A stretch of DNA of 38,709 bases from Lacihabitans soyangensis (lineage in GTDB: Bacteria > Bacteroidota > Bacteroidia > Cytophagales > Spirosomataceae), in contig NZ_RJUF01000032.1 in the NCBI RefSeq assembly GCF_024343775.1, positions 1 to 38,709 on the forward strand. Direction: 5' to 3'. Made by a program: the position numbers and the translations under genes. A model generated the notes under the pieces. It worked only from the letters and a program-made list of their open reading frames with translations. It searched no databases and was not told the DNA's origin. Of this stretch, positions 1-5,014 are shown one piece after another; the stretch's first letter is position 1; the number at the start of each line of letters is the position of its first letter.

Positions 1-442
1 ACCTTGGTTTCTCTCTTCTTCCAATGTAAGTGATATCCGAAACCCAAACCTGATTTGGTCTTTTTATATCAATATTTAGGATTAGATTATCATGCTTTTT
101 AAACCGATGTTTAGAGTTTGTAGTTACATGATAACGGCGTCTTGGCTGAATAAAAAGATGATTTGCTTTCATTATCGCAAAGAATTTATCTCTGCCAATA
201 TCAAGACTTTGTAGCTCTTTATTTAAGATATAGTATAACTTTTTGCCACCAATCATTGGCATCGTTTTTCTAACTTCTAATATCATATCCACAACTACTT
301 CGGCTTTAAAAATCTTGACCTCCTTTCTTTTTATACTCCTGTAATACACCTGTCTATCAATCCCGAACAAATGACAGGCAAAACTCAAGGTTTGGTTTTC
401 TTCTTGTCTAAATTGATCGATTGTTCGGGTGAGGAGTTTTTT
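1..442 (-). CDS. IS3-family transposase OrfB (DDE integrase), partial
   Basis: Reading the minus strand in the -1 frame relative to OrfA gives an open frame from the frameshift site at 436-442 to the window edge. It includes FACHLFGIDRQVYYR and, further on, NQVWVSDITYI; the D of SDITYI matches the first catalytic aspartate of the IS3 DDE core. The rest of the catalytic domain, including the second D and the E, lies outside the window. No strong independent start codon was found, so expression is probably as an OrfAB fusion made by -1 frameshifting. The start coordinate given is the frameshift site, not a start codon. Confidence 0.8.
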
Positions 443-813
443 CGGATATCAATTTGATATTCTTTTTCAGCTAAATTTATCATCATATCAAAGATGATTG
501 CTTTTTTATCTGAAACATTGGCTAAATGTTCATAATAAGCTCTTTGTTTTTCTAAAAGCTTAACCTTAGCCTCAAGCTCCATTATTCTTTGCTCAGGTGT
601 TTTCGGCATATGAGATGGCGTTTGATTTTCCCAATCAAAGTTACCGTATTTTCGCAGCCAAACTGTAATTGTCGCTCTACCTTGTATCCCATATTTCCTT
701 TGAGCTCCACGAATTGAAATTTCTCCACGTTCAACTTCATGAACTATCTGAAGCTTTAAACTCATACTGTAATCTTTTTGACTACGCTTAACATAATTTA
801 CTCGTTCTTCCAT
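385..813 (-). CDS. IS3-family transposase OrfA (HTH protein)
   Basis: A 142-residue protein typical of IS3 OrfA. The N-terminal half is a helix-turn-helix of the IS3/IS911 type (SLKLQIVHEVERGEISIRGAQRKYGI, about residues 18-43, then ATITVWLRKYG). A leucine-rich coiled coil follows (about residues 72-95, IMELEAKVKLLEKQ), as used for multimerisation in this family. The reading frame ends with TGA at 385-387 and overlaps the OrfB frame by about 55 bp. The ATG at 811-813 follows the presumed terminal repeat by about 20 bp. It binds the IS ends and supplies the N-terminus of the OrfAB transposase. Confidence 0.88.
   Translation of the reverse strand: MEERVNYVKRSQKDYSMSLKLQIVHEVERGEISIRGAQRKYGIQGRATITVWLRKYGNFDWENQTPSHMPKTPEQRIMELEAKVKLLEKQRAYYEHLANVSDKKAIIFDMMINLAEKEYQIDIRKNSSPEQSINLDKKKTKP
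436..442 (-). promoter_or_regulatory. Programmed -1 ribosomal frameshift heptamer A AAA AAC
   Basis: The plus strand reads GTTTTTT, so the mRNA carries AAAAAAC. It is in exact phase with OrfA codons CGA-AAA-AAC (444-436), giving X XXY YYZ = A AAA AAC, a classic slippery heptamer. Slipping back one base leads straight into the OrfB frame, which then stays open to the window edge. A stimulatory downstream structure was not worked out. Confidence 0.75.
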
Positions 814-830
814 TTTGATACTTTTTTGTG

Positions 831-853
831 TATCGCTATTTCAGGACAAGACA
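831..853 (-). repeat. Putative IS3 terminal inverted repeat (left end)
   Basis: Read inward from 853 the sequence is TGTCTTGTCCTGAAATAGCG, about 20 bp upstream of the OrfA start. It has the TG start expected for an IS3 end. The partner end lies outside the window, so the repeat length is unproven. Confidence 0.5.
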
Positions 854-891
854 TTTACAGAAAACTAAAGTACTCAAAGTAAAGAACATAA

Positions 892-1452
892 TTAACGGCC
901 GACTTTTTGGGCATCGTGAAGTATTTTTCTTTTTCGACATTCCAAATCGTCCACCCAATACATTTTCAAATCTTCAAACTTAAAAGTTGCCTTACCAATG
1001 GCCGAACCGTCTAGATCGATATTGATAATTGAAAAATAGTCTTCATCGCACCATTCAACTAGACCAAAGTACACGTCCTCATCAGAAAGCTCAAACTTAA
1101 TCAGATGCTCCTTATTGCCAATAAAACTTTCAAACAAATGAGTGAAACTTTCATCGTTTTTGCCTTTGAGTTGGTAGGTTTGGTTAAGAACAAGGTTTTG
1201 CTGGTTCATAAGCAAACTTATACCTTTAAGATAAGTGGTATCGGTTTCAATAAACTTTATATCTGCAAGACTAAGCGTAAGAATGCCGTCGATGCTCCCG
1301 AACTTGGTGAACTGTTGTATGATCGCAAACTCCTCGTTGTAGTCCAACACAAATCCACAATAAAAACCCTCGCCTACGCCATAACAATTGAGCTCTACTA
1401 ACTTTTTTTCACTTTTTGATTTTTCCAGAACGTCAAGAAACATGCTTCGCAA
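892..1452 (-). CDS. Hypothetical protein with two similar Sm/PRC-barrel-like halves
   Basis: A 186-residue protein that I do not recognise. There is no signal peptide or membrane segment, so it is probably cytoplasmic. The two halves look alike: residues about 25-80 (GFYCGFVLDYNEEFAIIQQ, later LADIKFIETD and KGISLL) and residues about 122-180 (DVYFGLVEWCDEDYFSIINI, later FEDLKMYWVDD and KRKIL). The shared pattern, G-hydrophobic-V, an acidic pair, aromatic, Ile-rich strand, G-x-hydrophobic, then (L/F)xD(I/L)K, suggests a duplicated small beta-barrel. The start could also be the second Met at residue 4. The 3' end lies about 40 bp from an IS3 end. Confidence 0.6.
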   Translation of the reverse strand: MRSMFLDVLEKSKSEKKLVELNCYGVGEGFYCGFVLDYNEEFAIIQQFTKFGSIDGILTLSLADIKFIETDTTYLKGISLLMNQQNLVLNQTYQLKGKNDESFTHLFESFIGNKEHLIKFELSDEDVYFGLVEWCDEDYFSIINIDLDGSAIGKATFKFEDLKMYWVDDLECRKRKILHDAQKVGR

Positions 1453-1885
1453 TTTTTAAAAAAAATACCATTTGGAACCCAAGTAATCAGAACACCTCTG
1501 CTCCCACTCCCAAAGCTCAAAAGTAGTAAAAAATGATGAGAGAATGCGTTTGCTGGAATACCTAATGACACTTTTTGAAAACAAACTTAAGGGAGAAAGC
1601 ATTAGAAAACTGTCCATTGCTCAGGATTGTCACCAGCAATTCAAATTCTCAATGTAGCCATCCAATGAAAACTTTATTGCGGATATTGGTTTTCACATAT
1701 GTTTAAAATTTACCGCTATGAAAACATCATTTCCCTGAGTTTCTAAAAACTTAGGCATAAACTTTCATAAAAAAAACAGGTTGGGTTTACCATTTCTATT
1801 ACAATATTCTTGAAAGAAAATTAAAATAAAACAATTGAGACAAAGAAGAGTTCCATGCTTAGGTAGTTCAATAAAACTAAAACTA
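1453..1885. other. 433-bp intergenic stretch, possibly with a decayed gene fragment
   Basis: No convincing gene. On the plus strand an open stretch of 56 codons (1487-1657) begins right after a stop and contains CSHSQSSKVVKND, which resembles the zinc-ribbon start of IS1-type InsA proteins (CPHCQSxKVVKNG) with cysteines lost. It has no good start codon and could be chance. The rest is AT-rich. Confidence 0.3.
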
Positions 1886-2365
1886 CTAATTCTTCTTGGA
1901 CAGAACGAAGTCTATTTGCTTTTGGTTTTTAAAAAGTGTTTTTGGCAAATAAATACTAATTCCGTTCTCAGGTTTAAGAAGAATTCCCTTTGTTGTTTTT
2001 AAAATTTCTTTTATACCATCCCAAGCTATTTCGCCGCTGGAAAAAGGCCCATGGTGTTTGATTACTTCCTCAGAAAAATTTAGTTGCATAGACTGCCCAG
2101 CCACTCTTGAGTCCAATCTGTCTTTCAACCACTTTTTCTTTTCGTTGTACATGCTAAAATGCCCATAAATTCCGAAAAAAATCAGGATAAATGGAAAAAA
2201 TTTGAGTGTTTCAAAAATATTCAAAAAGTAGAAAAACAATCCGAATACAATCATGCAAGTGGCCAGATAGGATTCATATTTCCTCCTTTTAAGAGTGGAT
2301 ATTATTTCATCGTAAGCTTCCTCATAGTAAGCTCTATCAGGAACAAAGGTCAAATCAAAATTCAT
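1886..2365 (-). CDS. YcxB-like family membrane protein
   Basis: A 159-residue protein with an N-terminal cytoplasmic segment (residues 1-32), two adjacent hydrophobic helices (about 35-52 and 54-72), a charged linker (NEKKKWLKDRL) and a C-terminal beta-rich domain. That domain contains HGPFSSGEIAWDGIKEILKT and a run ending ISIYLPKTLF, the pattern of the YcxB-like C-terminal domain (W-x-x-I followed by a strand ending in P-x-x-x-F). The function of this family is not established. It is transcribed away from the small membrane protein gene at 2528, with a short AT-rich gap between them. Confidence 0.65.
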   Translation of the reverse strand: MNFDLTFVPDRAYYEEAYDEIISTLKRRKYESYLATCMIVFGLFFYFLNIFETLKFFPFILIFFGIYGHFSMYNEKKKWLKDRLDSRVAGQSMQLNFSEEVIKHHGPFSSGEIAWDGIKEILKTTKGILLKPENGISIYLPKTLFKNQKQIDFVLSKKN

Positions 2366-2527
2366 TTTTTATGTACTTTACAATGGTCTATGGATAATCT
2401 TTTCTGATAGTCGAATTCTTTAAGAGCATTTTCTTACTAACAATTATAGTAAAAATTTACGCCGCAATTTTAGTTCATCTTAAAAAACCTTCAATCTTTG
2501 TACTTATTTGTTATCTTGAATTCCGAA

Positions 2528-2863
2528 ATGCACATGAATCTGAATAAACCAAAAAAGGTTTCCACCTTCGTTTCAGACCTTATTATCGCCACTGTTTCAT
2601 TTGGTATGGCCTATGAGATACACAGCATGAAGACTATAAAATTTGCAAGAAAATATTTATTTTCAATTCGATATATCGAGTCCGAATTAATCGAAAAAAA
2701 CATAAATAGTATTATTTGGGGTTTTATCGCTTTGGGGCTTGGCTTTCTTATAAATGCCTATTCTAAGTTCACAAAAAATGATGAGATTCCAGCCACCATC
2801 GCTCAAATCACAATTATTTTGAGTCTTTTATGGTTGATTCTTTGCCCTTTTATAAGAATTTAG
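2528..2863 (+). CDS. Small hypothetical membrane protein
   Basis: About 111 residues from the ATG at 2528, with a second ATG two codons later at 2534. The open frame can be extended to a TTG at 2498, but MHMNLNKPKKVSTF looks like a better cytoplasmic start. Three hydrophobic segments are visible: around SDLIIATVSFGMAY, IIWGFIALGLGFLINAY and IAQITIILSLLWLILCPFI, suggesting an inner-membrane protein. I do not recognise a family. The neighbours are also small membrane proteins on the other strand. Confidence 0.5.
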   Translation: MHMNLNKPKKVSTFVSDLIIATVSFGMAYEIHSMKTIKFARKYLFSIRYIESELIEKNINSIIWGFIALGLGFLINAYSKFTKNDEIPATIAQITIILSLLWLILCPFIRI

Positions 2864-3121
2864 ATTCTTCAAATTTTATCGATGATTCAGAATCCATATT
2901 TAGTCTTCAAAAAATACTTGCTCATTAAAACGTTACTAACAGCCCGCCAAAATATTCTCAAAACGGAGTCACATGAAGATAATTTCTAATCTGACGTTAA
3001 TTCCATCTAAAATGCTGTAGAAAAAACCCTAATTGTAGGGAATGTAATATGTTAGGAGTGAACTAATTTCTTAAGATTACACTTGAATTTCAAATTTTGC
3101 AGTAGTTAAACTACAAGCCCA

Positions 3122-3436
3122 TCACTTTTTCCGATTAAGAATTTGGTATATAATCCACCAGTAAATGAATATTTTAATGCTCTGCAAGCCAATTAAGACC
3201 AGATAAATGTTTTCTAATTTTTCTGCAAACAAAAGGACAAAAACCAAAATATTTGACGGGAAGGTTATAAAATAAAGCGAATTAAATATGAGGGAATTAT
3301 AATCAAAATTTAAAAAATTATGCCTGGGATAAGAAGAAATTTGCATCAAAGTGCCTAAACCAATCCAAATGAAACTTAATATAAAACTTATAGTCCTTTT
3401 ACTCATTTTCCAATCTACCTTCCAAATGTTAAACAT
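3122..3436 (-). CDS. Small hypothetical membrane protein
   Basis: About 104 residues from the ATG at 3436, or 94 from MSKRTISF at 3406. Three hydrophobic segments are visible: TISFILSFIWIGLGTLMQI, SLYFITFPSNILVFVLLF and IYLVLIGLQSIKIFIYWWIIYQIL. The basic C-terminus (LNRKK) suggests a cytoplasmic tail. No known family is recognised. It lies alone, codirectional with the nitroreductase gene upstream but separated from it by about 135 bp and a hairpin terminator. Confidence 0.5.
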   Translation of the reverse strand: MFNIWKVDWKMSKRTISFILSFIWIGLGTLMQISSYPRHNFLNFDYNSLIFNSLYFITFPSNILVFVLLFAEKLENIYLVLIGLQSIKIFIYWWIIYQILNRKK

Positions 3437-3525
3437 AATTAAACAAGATAGGCACTATTCACTTTTTGACCTAAAAAAGCTTCCTCTCAGCCAAAAATAA
3501 GATTATATCGAAAACAAATAAAAAA

Positions 3526-3551
3526 TCGACATGCCCAATAAAACATGTCGA
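3526..3551 (-). terminator. Rho-independent terminator of the nitroreductase gene
   Basis: The inverted repeat TCGACATG (3526-3533) and CATGTCGA (3544-3551) forms an 8-bp perfect stem with a 10-nt loop. On the minus strand it is followed directly by a T-run (complement of 3519-3525). It sits about 20 bp after the nitroreductase stop codon. Confidence 0.75.
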
Positions 3552-3571
3552 AACAAAAGAATTTCTTGAAA

Positions 3572-4171
3572 TTAAATAGATTGGAGGACTTTCTCGGGTT
3601 CTAGGCGTGACTTCGCTTTTAGGGATGGTTGATTTTTGTCTTCAACGTTGCGGTATCCAAGAGCCACCGCTACCAAGCTTGTATAATCACCAGAACCTAA
3701 AATTTTATCATATTCTTCGGGTTTGATTCCCTCCATAGGCGTACTGTCAATACCCAAGCTTGCACAGGCGGCCAGAAAAAAACCAATAGAAAGATATACC
3801 TGTTGACGCATCCAAGCCTTTATTTCAGCCTCCGCCATGGGTTTAACAAAATTGTTGTAATAGGCTACCGCACCTTCCGGTAGGTTTTGCTGGATTTGCT
3901 CCTCAAATTTTTCGACACTCCCTATCACACTAAAAACTACAAGGTGGCTGGCGTCATTTATTTTGGGTTCGTTGAAATACGATACACTGGCCAATTTGCT
4001 TTTGATGACTTTGTCTGAAACCACGAAAAACTTCCAAGGCTGGCTATTGATTGAAGACGGACTCAATCGAAGAATTTCCTTTAACTGTTCTATCTTTTCG
4101 GCCGGAATTATTCTGCTGGGATCGTAACTTTTGGTGGTGTATCTGTTCTGTGCAATGTCTAAAAAATCCAT
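3572..4171 (-). CDS. NfsB-like nitroreductase family protein
   Basis: A 199-residue flavin (FMN) oxidoreductase of the NfsB type, expected to reduce nitro or quinone compounds with NAD(P)H in the cytoplasm. The start has the FMN-binding pattern NRYTTKSYDP (residues 8-17), then LRLSPSSINSQPWKFFVVSD (about 34-53). The C-terminal half carries GFFLAACASLGIDSTPMEG, typical of the group that ends with LVAVALGYR. Length is near the family norm of about 200-220. It diverges from an HxlR-type regulator whose gene starts 97 bp away, an arrangement often seen when the regulator controls the reductase. An inverted repeat lies between them. Confidence 0.9.
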   Translation of the reverse strand: MDFLDIAQNRYTTKSYDPSRIIPAEKIEQLKEILRLSPSSINSQPWKFFVVSDKVIKSKLASVSYFNEPKINDASHLVVFSVIGSVEKFEEQIQQNLPEGAVAYYNNFVKPMAEAEIKAWMRQQVYLSIGFFLAACASLGIDSTPMEGIKPEEYDKILGSGDYTSLVAVALGYRNVEDKNQPSLKAKSRLEPEKVLQSI

Positions 4172-4193
4172 TATTTATTATGTTTTAAATTAT

Positions 4194-4228
4194 ACTATAC
4201 TTTTTATGGTTACAAAATTAAGTATAGT
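4194..4228. promoter_or_regulatory. Inverted repeat, probable HxlR operator between divergent genes
   Basis: ACTATACTT (4194-4202) and AAGTATAGT (4220-4228) form a perfect 9-bp inverted repeat separated by 17 bp. It occupies the middle of the 97-bp gap between the nitroreductase and HxlR starts. The right arm ends 5 bp before the -7 element of the HxlR gene, so a bound dimer would cover promoter DNA on both sides. That it is an HxlR site is inference from position. Confidence 0.6.
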
Positions 4229-4232
4229 TGAT

Positions 4233-4240
4233 TATCTTTG
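4233..4240 (+). promoter_or_regulatory. -7 element of the HxlR gene promoter
   Basis: TATCTTTG is a perfect match to the Bacteroidota -7 consensus TAnnTTTG. It lies 28 bp before the ATG at 4269. A clear TTG -33 box is not seen at the usual spacing; the operator arm occupies that region. Confidence 0.65.
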
Positions 4241-4268
4241 CAAGAACGGTGAAAAATGATAGTAAAAT

Positions 4269-4625
4269 ATGTATCGTATAGACAATACCTCATATCCTTG
4301 TAGCACTAGCCTGACTATGAAGTACATAGGTGGCAAATGGAAGGCCGTAATTCTAATTCATTTGATTGAAAAAAAACGCTACAATGAACTAAGAAAAGAA
4401 CTTTCTATGGTTACCGAAAGAACCATAAGCCTGCAACTGAAGGAATTGGAACAAGACGGCTTAATCAAAAGAACGGTTTTCACTACTAAGCCTCCACTGA
4501 AGGTGGAGTATGAACTGACCGAATTCGGAAAAACACTAATACCAATTTTAAAAGTAATAGCCGACTGGGGAAAATATGCAGCCAGTCAAAGTGAGAAAAT
4601 TCAGGTGTTGCCATGTGAGGTTTAA
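4269..4625 (+). CDS. HxlR-family winged-helix transcriptional regulator
   Basis: A 118-residue protein with the HxlR signature. A conserved cysteine near the N-terminus (YPCSTSL) is followed by MKYIGGKWKAVILIHL, then RYNELRKELSMVTERTISLQLKELEQDGLIKR as the winged-helix recognition region (about residues 40-72), and the wing YELTEFGKTLIPIL. HxlR proteins bind as dimers to inverted repeats and often sense electrophiles through the N-terminal cysteine. The gene diverges from an NfsB-like nitroreductase, and the repeat at 4194-4228 probably lets it control both genes. Transcription likely starts just after 4240. Confidence 0.92.
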   Translation: MYRIDNTSYPCSTSLTMKYIGGKWKAVILIHLIEKKRYNELRKELSMVTERTISLQLKELEQDGLIKRTVFTTKPPLKVEYELTEFGKTLIPILKVIADWGKYAASQSEKIQVLPCEV

Positions 4626-4667
4626 ACTTGGCTCTTCAATGATATTTTAATGTCACAGCTGAGTAGA

Positions 4668-4895
4668 TGGCACGCGGATGACACGGATGCTTCGCAACGC
4701 GGATACTCACGGATTTTCTTTTTGACAAGCGGAGTAAAATCAGCGAAAATCAGCGTGCCATTTGCGGTTCGTGATTGGAACACAGATGACACGGATACTA
4801 CGCAGCACGGATTAACACAGATTTTTATTAGTCCAGATTGATAAATCAGCGAAAATCAGCGTTGCCGATAGGCATCAGCGTCATCAGCGTGCCAT
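4668..4895. repeat. Tandem pair of REP-like palindromic units
   Basis: Two diverged copies of a roughly 107-bp unit. GATGACACGGAT occurs at 4677-4688 and 4785-4796; AAATCAGCGAAAATCAGCGT occurs at 4737-4756 and 4843-4862; GCGTGCCATT ends both units. Within unit 1, TGGCACGC (4668-4675) pairs with GCGTGCCA (4753-4760), so each unit could fold as a long imperfect hairpin. A weak open reading frame across it is a by-product of the repeat. Related dispersed repeats of the CACGGATTAACACGGAT kind are common in Bacteroidota genomes. Confidence 0.75.
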
Positions 4896-5014
4896 TAAGC
4901 GGTTTGTGATTGCAATAAAGGGGACTGGCTTGTTACTAATGAAGCTGAAGAAGAACGAATAGAACCCGCATTTCACCTGAACGAAGGAGGTAATCTTCCT
5001 ACAGCAGTTGTTTT
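4896..5014. other. Short interval with a possible gene remnant
   Basis: Between the repeat and the restriction-modification gene, a plus-strand frame ending at TAA 5016-5018 reads KGDWLVTNEAEEERIEPAF and then LNEGGNLPTAVVF. It has no start codon of its own and runs back into the repeat. It could be the last codons of a gene lost to repeat insertion, or chance. Confidence 0.2.

Larger units (their letters stand above)
1..853 (-). mobile_element. IS3-family insertion sequence, cut by the left window edge
   Basis: Two overlapping reading frames on the minus strand encode a helix-turn-helix OrfA and a DDE-type OrfB, the standard IS3 layout. OrfB runs off the window at base 1, so the far end, the second terminal repeat and any target duplication cannot be seen. 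The visible end probably lies near 853, where the element read outward-in starts TGTCTTGTCCTGAAATAGC; IS3 elements typically begin with TG. It sits about 40 bp from the 3' end of the hypothetical gene at 892-1452, which is not interrupted. Confidence 0.85.

Noticed and set aside
4650-4841. Open reading frame of 63 codons in the tandem repeat
   Set aside because: It lies entirely inside the REP-like units and its sequence (DDTDASQRGYSRIF, DDTDTTQHGLTQIF) is the translated repeat, not a protein family.
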